A DNA stretch of 64,000 nt, taken from assembly GCF_002102395.1 (NCBI RefSeq), contig NZ_LQPZ01000013.1, positions 1-64,000 on the forward strand, given 5' to 3'. The DNA comes from Mycolicibacillus trivialis. GTDB lineage: Bacteria; Actinomycetota; Actinomycetes; Mycobacteriales; Mycobacteriaceae. Positions 25,478 through 33,975 of the stretch are shown in pieces (the stretch's first letter is position 1; each line of letters starts with the position of its first letter). The notes beneath the pieces are model-generated. The model ran no database searches. It saw nothing but the letters and a program-made list of their open reading frames with translations, and was not told the DNA's origin. Both the position numbers and the translations under genes were made by a program.

Positions 25478-25975
25478 TCAGCCGGGAATGTCCGGGTAAT
25501 CCTCGACCGGCGGCGGATTCTGTTCGGCGGGAAGCAGCGGCCCGGTCGGCGTCGTGGTGGTCGTGGTGGTCACCGGGGGAGTCGTCTCGGTGGTCTCGGT
25601 CGTCTCGGTGGTCTCGGTCGTGGTCGGCTCGGTGGTGGTGGTCTCGGTCGTGGTCGGTTCGGTGGTCGTGGTTGTGGTCGTTGTCGTGGTGGTCGTCGGA
25701 ACGGTCGTGGTCGGCGGCGGCGCGACCGGGGGCGCGGTCGTGGTCGTCGTCGTGGTGGTGGGCGCCGGTGCGGTGCCGCTCTCGTTGTGGAGCAACACGA
25801 TGAGCCCGTACACGATGACCCCGATCAGGGCGGCGATCAACACGCCCCACCCGATCAGCGCTGCCGGCTTGAGGTACCAGGGGGTGGGCCGCTCCGCGTT
25901 GGGGTCCTCGGAGTAGCTGCCGAAGTACTCGGTCGGTTCGTTGCCCGGGTCGTCGGGTGTCTGGTTACGCGCCAC
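25478..25975 (-). CDS. Small single-pass Thr-rich membrane protein, paralog
   Basis: The 165-residue product has an acidic N-terminus (YFGSYSEDPNAERP), the motif TPWYLKPAALIGW, one membrane helix at about residues 40-62 and an outer domain made almost entirely of Thr with Pro/Glu, ending PVEDYPDIPG. Layout and juxtamembrane sequence match the downstream gene, so the two arose by duplication. GTG 25975 lies eight bases after TACTAT, the leaderless geometry. It is the first of three same-strand genes leading to the Hsp70-like gene. Confidence 0.75.
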   Translation of the reverse strand: MARNQTPDDPGNEPTEYFGSYSEDPNAERPTPWYLKPAALIGWGVLIAALIGVIVYGLIVLLHNESGTAPAPTTTTTTTTAPPVAPPPTTTVPTTTTTTTTTTTTEPTTTETTTTEPTTTETTETTETTETTPPVTTTTTTTPTGPLLPAEQNPPPVEDYPDIPG

Positions 25976-26035
25976 GGAACCAGATAGTAAGTCGTCCCGG
26001 CGCGTCGTGGGGCCGACTTGCCGGATGCGGGCCGC

Positions 26036-26965
26036 TCAGAACTGGCGCGCGACCTCGTGAGCGAACAGTTCGAGGTGGTCGAGGTCGGCGAGGTCGAGCA
26101 CCTGCAGATACACCCGCTGGACGCCGACTTCGACCGCGGCGCCGAGCTGGTCGACGATCTGGTCGGGTGTGCCGACCAGTGGAGTGTTGGACTGCAATTC
26201 GTCGAGGTCGCGGCCGATGGCGGCAGCGCGGCGGGCCACTTCGGCGTCGTCGCGACCGGCGCAGACCACGAACGCCGCAGAGTAGGTCATCGATCCCGGG
26301 TCCCGGCCGATCGAGGAGACCGCCTCACCCACCCGACGGTATTGGGTTTCGATGGTTTCGATCGAGGCGAACGGCACGTTGAATTCGTCGGCGAAGGTGG
26401 CGGCCAGCAAGGGCGTGCGCCGCGCACCCAGCCCGCCGACGATGATCGGCGGGTGGGGCTGCTGCACCGGCTTGGGCAACGCCGGCGAACCGGCGATCGC
26501 GTAGTGCCCGCCGGCGTAGTCGAACAGTTCGCCGTCCGGGGCGGTCCACAAGCCGGTGATGATCTCCAGTTGCTCGGTGAGACGGGCGAAGCGTTCACCG
26601 AGCGGTGGGAACGGGATCGCATAGGCGCGGTGCTCGTCCTCGAACCAGCCGGCACCGATTCCGAACTCGACGCGCCCGCCGCTCATCGCGTCGACCTGGG
26701 CGACCGAGATCGCCAGCGGGCCCGGGTGACGGAAGGTCGCCGAGGTGACCAGCGTGCCGAGCCGGATCGTGGTGGTCTCGCGAGCCAATGCACCCAACGT
26801 CACCCACGAGTCGGTGGGGCCGGGCAGCCCCTCGCCGCTCATCGCGACGTAGTGATCGGACCGGAAGAAGGCGGAGAAGTTCAACTCCTCGGCGGCTCGG
26901 GCGACCGCCAGTTGGTCGGTGTAGCTGGCGCCCTGCTGCGGCTCGACGAATACCCGGAAGTCCAT
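26036..26965 (-). CDS. LLM-class F420-dependent oxidoreductase
   Basis: The 309-residue product is a luciferase-like TIM-barrel protein of the F420-using type. Typical segments are FSAFFRSDHYVAM, LGTLVTSATFRHPGPLAI, GRVEFGIGAGWFEDEHRAYAIPFP and PPIIVGGLGARRT. The substrate cannot be predicted. ATG 26965 follows TAGTCT by seven bases, so the mRNA is probably leaderless. The gene is on the same strand as, and downstream of, lpqJ, with a 36-bp gap. Confidence 0.88.
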   Translation of the reverse strand: MDFRVFVEPQQGASYTDQLAVARAAEELNFSAFFRSDHYVAMSGEGLPGPTDSWVTLGALARETTTIRLGTLVTSATFRHPGPLAISVAQVDAMSGGRVEFGIGAGWFEDEHRAYAIPFPPLGERFARLTEQLEIITGLWTAPDGELFDYAGGHYAIAGSPALPKPVQQPHPPIIVGGLGARRTPLLAATFADEFNVPFASIETIETQYRRVGEAVSSIGRDPGSMTYSAAFVVCAGRDDAEVARRAAAIGRDLDELQSNTPLVGTPDQIVDQLGAAVEVGVQRVYLQVLDLADLDHLELFAHEVARQF

Positions 26966-27001
26966 GAGCGCCAGACTAGGGGCTGGATGTGGCGGTGGTG
27001 C

Positions 27002-27568
27002 TCAAAAGGTGTCGACGCGCTCGATGCTGACGAACATGCCGTGGCCGGTGCCGGCGTTGGTGAAGCGGGTTCCGTCGAAGGTCGCGTCGATGTCCCAGCC
27101 CTGCGCCCGGTAGCGGCGGTAATCGAGGGTGACCGTCGGTATCGCCCCCAGGTTTCCCAGCACCCACTCCACCTGACCGTCGGCGGTGATGCGGACACCG
27201 TTGGCGCGGCCGCCGTCGCGCATCGGCGAATCGGTGAACGGGGCCTCGCATCCGACGCTGGCCAGGGAGATCTGGCAGCGCGTCTTTCCCGACTTGGTGG
27301 CGATGAAGACCAGACCGCTGTCGTCGGCGGGCAGTTCGGTGACCCCGGCCGGTGCGGAGGTGGTGGCGCTCGTCGACGGCGTGGGTGTCGACGTGGTGGT
27401 GGGGCGCGGCGGCGGGGTCGGGCGGGTCGTCTTCGGGAACGTCGGTTCGGGAGGGCCGGCTCCCGGCCCGGCGACCGGGCGGCCGTCGACGGTGTTGGTG
27501 CACGCGGCGGCCAGTGCCAGCCCGGTCATGGCCATCGCCGCGCCGACCAGCCGCACAGTAGTGGTCAC
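27002..27568 (-). CDS. lpqJ: Lipoprotein LpqJ
   Basis: From GTG 27568 the product is 188 residues, close to the M. tuberculosis LpqJ (Rv0344c). A hydrophobic segment ends in the lipobox LAAAC followed by TNTVDGRPV, a common start of mature mycobacterial lipoproteins. A Pro/Thr linker leads to a C-terminal domain with two cysteines (KTRCQISLASVGCEAPF), a pattern seen in several mycobacterial exported proteins that bind or shield other factors. Longer upstream reading would add a non-signal tail, so the GTG start is preferred. Function not known. Confidence 0.82.
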   Translation of the reverse strand: MTTTVRLVGAAMAMTGLALAAACTNTVDGRPVAGPGAGPPEPTFPKTTRPTPPPRPTTTSTPTPSTSATTSAPAGVTELPADDSGLVFIATKSGKTRCQISLASVGCEAPFTDSPMRDGGRANGVRITADGQVEWVLGNLGAIPTVTLDYRRYRAQGWDIDATFDGTRFTNAGTGHGMFVSIERVDTF

Positions 27569-27648
27569 GATCTTGTTCTCCGATCCCCCGCGAATCGGCT
27601 CCAGACTACGCAGCGGCTGACGCGTGCCGGCCCGTGACGCGCGGGCCG

Positions 27649-27840
27649 TCAGGAGAAGTCGCGGAAGGCGAGTGCGAACCCGGCGACGAACACGACAGCC
27701 GCGGTGGCATAGCCCAGCGCCGACCACCAGCCGACGTCGAGATATTTGGTGACGGCGACCAGCGCCAGGGCCACAAAGACCAGCGTCATGCCGTACAGCG
27801 GTGGGCGGTAGGCGTACCGGTTGGGTTTCGGGTCGCTCAT
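27649..27840 (-). CDS. Small two-helix membrane protein
   Basis: The 63-residue product has a polar start ([13 protein letters not shown]) and two hydrophobic helices, [16 protein letters not shown] and [21 protein letters not shown]. Its ATG overlaps the stop of the permease gene as ATGA, so it is co-translated with that transporter and may assist it. It is short but the overlap and the two clean helices support it. I do not recognise the family. Confidence 0.6.
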   Translation of the reverse strand: MSDPKPNRYAYRPPLYGMTLVFVALALVAVTKYLDVGWWSALGYATAAVVFVAGFALAFRDFS

Positions 27841-29282
27841 GCCGATGTCTCCGTGGTGGTCTCGTACTCGGCGGCGGTGGCCTGGACGCGGTTGCGCACC
27901 AGGTACCAGCCGCCGACCAACGTCGGAATGCCGACCAGCGCTGCGGTGCGGATCCACACGCCGTACTCGGGGTCGAACAGCATCAGCACCACGACCCCGG
28001 CCAGGAAGACCAAGGTGGCGTAGCCGCTGTACGGAGCCAGTGGCATCCGGAAGGTCGGGCGTTCCAGCACCCCGGCGCGGGTCAGGGCGTGGAAGCGCAG
28101 CTGGCAGGAGACGATCGTGGCCCAGGCCGCGAGCACCCCGAGCGCGGCGATGTTCAAGACGATCTCGAAGGCGTGTTCGGGCACCACCGCGTTCAGTGCC
28201 ACCCCGAACAGCCCGATCCCGCTGGTGAGCAGGATCCCGCCGTAGGGGACGCCGCTTTTCGACATCACCGCGGTGAACCGCGGTCCGCTGCCGTTGACGG
28301 CCATCGACCGCAGGATGCGTCCGGTGGAATACAGCCCCGCGTTGAGGCTGGACAGTGCGGCGGTGAGCACCACCAGGTTCATCAGCCCGCCGGCGCCCTC
28401 GAAGCCGATCTTGGAGAAGAAGGTGACGAACGGGCTCTCGTGTGCTCGGTAGGCGGTGTAGGGCAGCAGCAGCGCCAGCAGCACCACCGAGCCGACGTAG
28501 AAGATCGCGATGCGTGCGATCACCGAGTTGATCGCACGGGGCATCACCTTCTCCGGTTCCTCGGTTTCACCGGCGGCGGTGCCGACCAACTCCACCGCGG
28601 CGTAGGCGAACACCACCCCGGAGGTCACCAGCACCAGGGGGACCAACCCGGTGGGGAAGAAGCCGCCGCTCTCGTGCCACAGTGCCAGCCCGGTGTCATG
28701 GCCCTCGATCTCGTAGCGACCGGCCAGGAACACGGTGCCGACCACCAGGAAGGTCAGCAGGGCCACCACCTTGATCAGCGCCGCCCAGAACTCCAGTTCG
28801 CCGAAGAGTTTCACCGAGATCAGATTCATCGCGACCACGCTGACCAGGGCCGCCAGCGCCAGCAGCCACTGCGGGATCACCTGGAACAGGCCCCAGTAGT
28901 GGAAGTAGGTGGCGATCGCGGTGATGTCGACGATGCTGGTCATCGCCCAGTTCAGGAAATACATCCAGCCGGCCACGAACGCGACTTTCTCGCCGAAGAA
29001 CTCGCGGGCGTAGGACACGAACGAACCCGACGACGGCCGGTGCAGTACCAGTTCACCCAGCGCGCGCAGGATCAGAAAGACGAACGCGCCGCAGATCCCG
29101 TAGATCAGAAACAGGCTCGGCCCGGCCGACGCGAGCCGGCCGCCGGCGCCGAGGAACAAGCCGGTGCCGATGGCCCCGCCGATCGCGATCATCTGCAGTT
29201 GGCGTGGCTTGAGGCCCTTGTGGTAGCCGGCATCCTCGCGGGTGAGCCGGCCCGCGGCGGGACCGGGTGAGGGCTGGGGCAA
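27837..29282 (-). CDS. ansP2: Amino-acid permease (AnsP2/AroP2)
   Basis: The 481-residue product is a 12-helix APC-superfamily transporter of the amino-acid permease branch. The start of helix 1 reads [17 protein letters not shown], the substrate-backbone binding segment of the family, preceded by a conserved [13 protein letters not shown]. It corresponds to Rv0346c, annotated as L-asparagine permease AnsP2 and also called AroP2, so the preferred amino acid is uncertain. TTG 29282 is the start, with AAGGA five bases upstream. The downstream small membrane gene overlaps by ATGA. Confidence 0.9.
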   Translation of the reverse strand: MPQPSPGPAAGRLTREDAGYHKGLKPRQLQMIAIGGAIGTGLFLGAGGRLASAGPSLFLIYGICGAFVFLILRALGELVLHRPSSGSFVSYAREFFGEKVAFVAGWMYFLNWAMTSIVDITAIATYFHYWGLFQVIPQWLLALAALVSVVAMNLISVKLFGELEFWAALIKVVALLTFLVVGTVFLAGRYEIEGHDTGLALWHESGGFFPTGLVPLVLVTSGVVFAYAAVELVGTAAGETEEPEKVMPRAINSVIARIAIFYVGSVVLLALLLPYTAYRAHESPFVTFFSKIGFEGAGGLMNLVVLTAALSSLNAGLYSTGRILRSMAVNGSGPRFTAVMSKSGVPYGGILLTSGIGLFGVALNAVVPEHAFEIVLNIAALGVLAAWATIVSCQLRFHALTRAGVLERPTFRMPLAPYSGYATLVFLAGVVVLMLFDPEYGVWIRTAALVGIPTLVGGWYLVRNRVQATAAEYETTTETSA

Positions 29283-29443
29283 GGCAGTCCTTGATGTCGG
29301 GGTGTGGCCGGTGGCATGCGCGGTGACCGGGCCGTGGGCACCGGCTAGATCCTAAGGCCACCAGGGTCCGCAGGCGGCACCCGTCGCGGCGCGGTCGGTC
29401 CAAAAGCCTCCGCTGGGCGGTGGCCACTCACTACGCTGATGCG

Positions 29444-30136
29444 ATGCCGCTGAGTCGACGCAGGGTGCTCGGTGGCGCCGGGCTGGTGGGCGCCGGCGCA
29501 CTCGGCGGGGTGGCCGCCGACCGCGGCATCGCCGAGATCGGGCCGGCCGACCGGCCCGAGCCGCCGGCCACGGCCGATGACGCCGCCCGGTTCGGCGATC
29601 CGAGGATTCCGGCCGAACTCGGCTACACCCATTCGCATCTGTTCCACCTGGCGGCGTTGGCGCCCACCGAATTCGACGGCGGCCGCTTGCGGCAGGCACA
29701 CCGCGGCAACTTCCCCATCCTGACCGGCCAGGAGGCCAGTGTCGTGATGGTGACGCTGGAACCGGGCGGCATCCGCGAACCGCACTGGCATCCCAGCGCG
29801 TGGGAGATCAGCGTCATCACCGACGGCACCGCGAGTTGGACCCTGCTCGACCCGCTCGGAAACGCGGAAAGCTTCGACGCCGGCCCCGGCGACGTGGTGT
29901 TCGCACCGCAGGGCTCGCTGCACTACTTCGAGAACAAGGGCTCGACGGACCTGAAGGCGCTGATCATCTTCAACGCCAGCACCGAGGAGGGCCGCGACGA
30001 CATCGGGATCGGCGCCTCGATCAGCAAACTGCCGCCGGAGGTGCTCGCCGCGGTGTTCGGTGTGCCGGCCGAGACGTTCGCCGCGTTCCGCAAGATCGAC
30101 CACTCCATCACGATCACTCGACGAGGGGGAAACTGA
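29444..30136 (+). CDS. Tat-exported cupin protein
   Basis: The product is 230 residues. The N-terminus SRRRVLGGAGLVGAGALGG is a twin-arginine signal, so it is exported folded. The cupin barrel shows the metal-binding histidines in REPHWHPSAWEISVITDG and a second set in GDVVFAPQGSLHYFEN, as in oxalate decarboxylase-like bicupin relatives, though only one domain is present. The substrate is unknown. ATG 29444 follows TACGCT by six bases and has no Shine-Dalgarno, so it appears leaderless; this supports it over an in-frame upstream codon at 29420. Confidence 0.82.
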   Translation: MPLSRRRVLGGAGLVGAGALGGVAADRGIAEIGPADRPEPPATADDAARFGDPRIPAELGYTHSHLFHLAALAPTEFDGGRLRQAHRGNFPILTGQEASVVMVTLEPGGIREPHWHPSAWEISVITDGTASWTLLDPLGNAESFDAGPGDVVFAPQGSLHYFENKGSTDLKALIIFNASTEEGRDDIGIGASISKLPPEVLAAVFGVPAETFAAFRKIDHSITITRRGGN

Positions 30137-30195
30137 CCATCTCGACAACCGTCCTCTTAGACTTACTAGCTATCTAGCGCATAGGATGGCCCGCC

Positions 30196-31212
30196 ATGAA
30201 CGGGATTGCGGCGGTCAGCGGCACCGGCAACGTCGGACTGCTCAGCATCGGGGCGTACCGGCCCGCCCGGGTGGTCACCAACGACGAGATCTGCGAGAAC
30301 ATCGATTCCTCTGATGAGTGGATCTACACCCGCACCGGGATCAAGACCCGCAGGTTCGCCGCTCGCGACGAGTCGGTCACGTCGATGGCGATCGAGGCCG
30401 GTCGACGCGCGATCGCCAATGCGCTGCTGAACGGCGCCGACATCGACGCCGTGATCGTGGCGACCAACACCCATTTCGTGCAGACGCCGTCATCGGCCCC
30501 GATGGTCGCATCGGCCGTCGGAGCGCACGGGGTGCCCGGATTCGACATCAGCGTGGGCTGCGCCGGATTCGGCTACGCCCTGGGGGTGGCCGCGGACATG
30601 GTGCGCGCAGGCAGTGCACGCACCGTATTGGTCATCGGTTCGGAAAAGCTGTCACCGACCCTGGACATGCACGATCGCGGCAACTGCTTCATCTTCGCCG
30701 ACGGCGCGGGGGCGGTCGTCGTCGGTGAGACCCCCGATCTCGGTATCGGTCCCACCGTGTGGGGCAGCGACGGTGAGCAGAGCGCCGCGGTGCGCCAGGA
30801 CATCGACTGGATCGATTACACCGAGAATCCCACCGGGGACCGGCCGTTTCTGCGAATGGAGGGCACCGCGGTCTTCCGGTGGGCGGCGTTCGAGATGAGC
30901 AAGGCGGCTGTCCGAGCGCTCGAGGCGGCCAAGGTCGGTCCCGAAGACCTCAACGCCTTCGTTCCGCACCAAGCCAACAGCCGGATCAACGAACTGCTCG
31001 CCAAGAGCTTGCAGTTACCCGATGGCGTCGTGGTGGCCAACGACATCGTCCACACCGGCAACACCTCGGCCGCTTCGGTCCCGTTGGCCATGGAGGAACT
31101 GTTGTCCACCGGCGCCGCCGAGCCGGGTGGTCTGGCGCTGCTGCTCGGGTACGGCGCCGGCCTCAGTTACGCCGCGCAGGTCGTCAAGCTGCCGCCGGTG
31201 CCGTTCGAATAG
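30196..31212 (+). CDS. fabH: 3-oxoacyl-ACP synthase III (FabH)
   Basis: The 338-residue product condenses an acyl-CoA with malonyl-ACP and in mycobacteria links fatty acid synthase I to the mycolic-acid FAS-II system. Catalytic residues are visible: Cys in [12 protein letters not shown], His in [14 protein letters not shown] and Asn in [13 protein letters not shown]. The start ATG 30196 has TAGGAT eight bases upstream and is probably leaderless. It is close in sequence to M. tuberculosis FabH (Rv0533c) but sits in a different neighbourhood, so it may be the relocated gene or a second copy. A Ddn-like gene follows 10 bp downstream. Confidence 0.93.
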   Translation: MNGIAAVSGTGNVGLLSIGAYRPARVVTNDEICENIDSSDEWIYTRTGIKTRRFAARDESVTSMAIEAGRRAIANALLNGADIDAVIVATNTHFVQTPSSAPMVASAVGAHGVPGFDISVGCAGFGYALGVAADMVRAGSARTVLVIGSEKLSPTLDMHDRGNCFIFADGAGAVVVGETPDLGIGPTVWGSDGEQSAAVRQDIDWIDYTENPTGDRPFLRMEGTAVFRWAAFEMSKAAVRALEAAKVGPEDLNAFVPHQANSRINELLAKSLQLPDGVVVANDIVHTGNTSAASVPLAMEELLSTGAAEPGGLALLLGYGAGLSYAAQVVKLPPVPFE

Positions 31213-31222
31213 GGGATTGCCG

Positions 31223-31666
31223 GTGCCCGATCGCTATGAGGAGCCCGGTCGCGTCGCCCGGGTGGGCAACACGGTGATCCGGTGGCTTGCCGAGGTCGGC
31301 GTCAGTATCGCGGGGAGCCGCGCGCTGACGGTGCGCGGTCGCCGCAGCGGGCTCCCCCGACACGTGGTGGTCAATGTGTTGAGTAGCGAGGGGGTGGACT
31401 ACCTCGTATCTCCGCGCGGCCAGACCCAGTGGGTCCGCAATGCCCGCGCAGCCGGGGAAGTGGAACTCGGACCCCGGTGGGCCCGGCGTCGGATGGCCGT
31501 CACCGAGATCGCCGACGAAGCCAAGCCGCAGTTGTTGCGCCGCTACCTGGCGCGCTGGCATTGGCAGGTCAAGGGAGTCGTGCTCGGGTTGACCCCGGAA
31601 TCCGGCGACAGTGAGCTGGCGGCCGCCGCGCCGTCCTTTCCGGTCTTCGCGCTCAGCCGTTATTGA
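31223..31666 (+). CDS. Ddn-like deazaflavin-dependent nitroreductase family protein
   Basis: The 147-residue product is of the split-barrel family that includes the F420-dependent Ddn. The core reads RALTVRGRRSGLPRHVVVNVLSSEGVDYLVSPRGQTQWVRNARAAGEVEL, where a TxGRxSG-like and WVRNxRA pattern is typical. GTG 31223 has AGGGGA seven bases upstream; that site overlaps the fabH stop, so the two genes are transcribed together. The physiological substrate is unknown; quinones are reduced by some relatives. Confidence 0.82.
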   Translation: MPDRYEEPGRVARVGNTVIRWLAEVGVSIAGSRALTVRGRRSGLPRHVVVNVLSSEGVDYLVSPRGQTQWVRNARAAGEVELGPRWARRRMAVTEIADEAKPQLLRRYLARWHWQVKGVVLGLTPESGDSELAAAAPSFPVFALSRY

Positions 31667-31711
31667 CCGATCGCGTGGTTTTCCGCCTGGATCCGCTATG
31701 CGTTCTGGCCG

Positions 31712-31737
31712 CCACCGATCACGAGCCGGCTCGGTGG
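31712..31737 (+). terminator. Possible terminator hairpin after fabH operon
   Basis: CCACCGA (31712-31718) pairs with TCGGTGG (31731-31737) around 12 bases, and the sequence TGTTGT follows. It sits 45 bases past the stop of the Ddn-like gene. The short T-run makes it a weak intrinsic terminator. Confidence 0.4.
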
Positions 31738-31836
31738 TGTTGTCAGAGCGCGCTGCGCCGTAGGGTAGACGCGTGAACCGCGAGTCCGCCTTCCTGGGAA
31801 GGGGTCCGGTCGCAGAGATGTCGAGAACATGACGCG

Positions 31837-32250
31837 ATGGTGAGGGCGCTACGGCTGTTATGTTGGGCGGCAGGGGTGACGCTGATCGTACTGGGTGTCG
31901 GCCGGATGGCGTTCTCGATGGACACGATCCCGGGTGGTGGGCTTGCCAATCCGACCGTCGACAGCGAGACCCGGGCGGCCGGCGCGTTGCTGATCAGCGT
32001 CGGCATCGCCTACGTCTGGTCGGCTCGCAGGCCGCGGATACCCGTGGCGGCGCTGCGGATCTTGGCCCTGACCATGGCCCTTCTGGTGGTGGCGCGGATC
32101 ATCTCGATGCTCGTCGCCGGCCTACCGCACGGGGTTTTCGTTGCGTTCACCGCGGTGGAGCTGCTGGCCGCCGTTCTGACGTACTGGTATTCGGTTCTGG
32201 GCGGAGAGCAGCAGTCCTCGAACGGTGGTGACCGCCTCGGCGGCCTGTGA
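31837..32250 (+). CDS. DUF4345-type membrane protein
   Basis: The 137-residue product has four hydrophobic helices (LRLLCWAAGVTLIVLGVGRM, RAAGALLISVGIAYVW, ALRILALTMALLVVARIISML and FVAFTAVELLAAVLTYWY). Conserved polar residues within the helices (Arg, Glu) and the overall arrangement match DUF4345 proteins of unknown function. No clear Shine-Dalgarno precedes ATG 31837. It stands alone between the fabH operon and the pseudogene. Confidence 0.7.
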   Translation: MVRALRLLCWAAGVTLIVLGVGRMAFSMDTIPGGGLANPTVDSETRAAGALLISVGIAYVWSARRPRIPVAALRILALTMALLVVARIISMLVAGLPHGVFVAFTAVELLAAVLTYWYSVLGGEQQSSNGGDRLGGL

Positions 32251-32345
32251 CACTCCGCGTGCGCCACCGGCAGCGAGTCAGCAGCTGATTCAGAGGTGCA
32301 ATGTCGTCAACGTGCGGGCACGATCGACCTGAGGGGAAGGGGCCG

Positions 32346-32870
32346 TTGACCGACACGATCTTCGCGGACATCTCGGAATTTCAAGCACCGGTGGATAACT
32401 CGTCCCCATACCGAGTGCTGTCGATCCGGGTCAGCGATGGCACCTACCGCGACCACAACTTCGCCCGCAACTACGCCTGGATGCGCGCAGCGCTCACCAA
32501 CGGACGGTTGACGTTCGGCATCGTCTACACCTACGTACGGCCGAACTGGCTGGCCAACACCGACACGGTGTGCGCCATGATCGGCGCCGGCTACGGCAGC
32601 AACCCGCGCTTACCGGGACAGATCGCCCACCAGTAACCGATGGCGGTGGATACAGTCCGGCGCTGCCGCAGGGCTGTCCACCGTTTGGTCGGTGCGACAC
32701 GAACGTCGCGAACGGAATGACTCCGGAACAGCTGGCGTAGGCGTGCGGGATCACGACGACGAAAGGATGGCTGATGGCTCTCAGCGACGACGAACAGACG
32801 GAATAGGTGGCCAAAGTCCGGGATATCTGGACCCAGTTACGCGGGCCGAACGGTCAAAGACGACCTGGAG
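32346..32870 (+). pseudogene. Decayed lysozyme-like (GH25-fold) gene
   Basis: The intact first part begins at TTG 32346 and reads IFADISEFQAPVD, then YRVLSIRVSDGTYRDHNF and GIVYTYVRPNW, matching a mycobacterial and mycobacteriophage family of lysozyme-like hydrolases. After residue ~78 the sequence jumps to AGYGSNPRLPGQIAHQ, a segment that in intact members lies much later, so an internal deletion is inferred. A one-base loss at about 32634-32636 then gives a TAA; shifting frame restores TDGGGY and CPPFGRCDTNVANGMTPEQLA. Two TAG stops (32738-32740, 32804-32806) interrupt the remainder, which still reads VRDIWTQLRGPNG. The gene is dead. Confidence 0.75.
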
Positions 32871-32986
32871 AAGTCCGACCGCGACGATCCACAGGTTTGA
32901 GCGCCGCGAATCTGGATACGCCGTGGGAACGGCCGGTCAAACCGGTTACGCGTTCCTGACCGAGGAACGCGGCGGAAGGAGTTGAC

Positions 32987-33439
32987 ATGATGTTCCCAGC
33001 ATTGAAGGCGACGGTTGCCGCGGCGGGTCTGGCAGCGGCCGGACTGCTCGCGCCGGCACCGGCGTTCGCCGAAGCCGAGGTGTTGTCGTTCGGCCAGTCT
33101 GCAGAGATCCAAAGCCCCGGCGGCACCATCGATTACACGGTGAGCAACTTGCAGCCCAGCGGCCACAACGACGGAGTGTGGTACTCCGACGTGACCGCCA
33201 AGGCGGTGAGCGGCACACCGACACCCAACATCGCCGACTTCAACGCGCGGGCGGTCAACAGCTCGACGTACGCGGTGATGAAGGGCGATGAGGCGGACGG
33301 CCTTCCGAACGGGCCGATCACGCTGAACAACGAGTCCACCGGCAAGCTGTACTTCGACGTGAAGGGCGGCACCGCCCCCGATAGCGTCGTCTACCGCGAC
33401 GCGGGCGGCGCCGATCAGGTCGTGTGGAAGCAGCGGTAG
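32987..33439 (+). CDS. Secreted DUF1942 (MPT63-like) protein
   Basis: The 150-residue product has a Sec signal (LKATVAAAGLAAAGLLAPAPAFA) and a mature beta-sandwich domain. TIDYTVSNLQPSG, NARAVNSSTYAVM, STGKLYFDVKG and DQVVWKQ align by eye with the immunogenic M. tuberculosis protein MPT63 (Rv1926c). The molecular role of the family is unknown. GGAAGGAG lies five bases before ATG 32987. It stands between two pseudogenes. Confidence 0.85.
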   Translation: MMFPALKATVAAAGLAAAGLLAPAPAFAEAEVLSFGQSAEIQSPGGTIDYTVSNLQPSGHNDGVWYSDVTAKAVSGTPTPNIADFNARAVNSSTYAVMKGDEADGLPNGPITLNNESTGKLYFDVKGGTAPDSVVYRDAGGADQVVWKQR

Positions 33440-33474
33440 CAGCCGACAAGACGAGGGTTGATGACTCGAGCGCC

Positions 33475-33930
33475 TTATCGGCCTCGGGTCATCGGCCTCG
33501 CGTCGCGGGTCAGCCGTGCTCGGTCCGGTGCGGCGTGGGAGTCCATGCTCAGCGGGCCGGTCCCGCCGTTGACGTTCCAACTCCACGAGATTTTCGGTGT
33601 GATCCGCAGGTAGGGCTCGCCGGGGCCCTCGATCACCTCGGCGGTGCCGTAGACGCGCAGTAGCGCGGAATCCACGGCCGTGTCGAAACGAATCGTCGAC
33701 GACCATCGCGACCTTGGCGTGCCCGGCGAGAACGTTGCGGTGACGGCGCGTGTTGGCCGGCCGATATCCGCCGATCTTGATGTGGGTGCCGTCGTATTCG
33801 AATCCGACCGGCCACCACGTCGGGTTGGTCGTCGTCGCCGACGGTGGCGATACGGGCCAGCGGCGACGACCTTGTGCTGTTCCATTCCGTGGGATCACGT
33901 CTGGCCACGCCGTCGACGCGGTCGTTGAAG
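33475..33930 (-). pseudogene. Frameshifted PPOX-class F420-dependent enzyme
   Basis: The minus strand carries a split-barrel PPOX protein in three successive frames. PLARIATVGDDDQPDVV is in one frame; an extra G near 33810-33816 shifts to PVGFEYDGTHIKIGGYRPAN and NVLAGHAKVAMVVDD; a second shift near 33685-33705 leads to ALLRVYGTAEVIEGPGEPYLRITPKISWSWNV. The order is exactly that of intact family members, so the two frameshifts are secondary damage. The start region is also eroded. It lies 3' of the PPE gene. Confidence 0.8.
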
Positions 33931-33975
33931 CCATTATGGACGCAGACTCAACGGACGCGTCTACATTTGTGGGCC

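Noticed and set aside
25560..25760. Long GGTGGTCGTGG-like repeats
   Set aside because: They encode the Thr-rich tail of the membrane protein on the minus strand, not a separate DNA repeat element.
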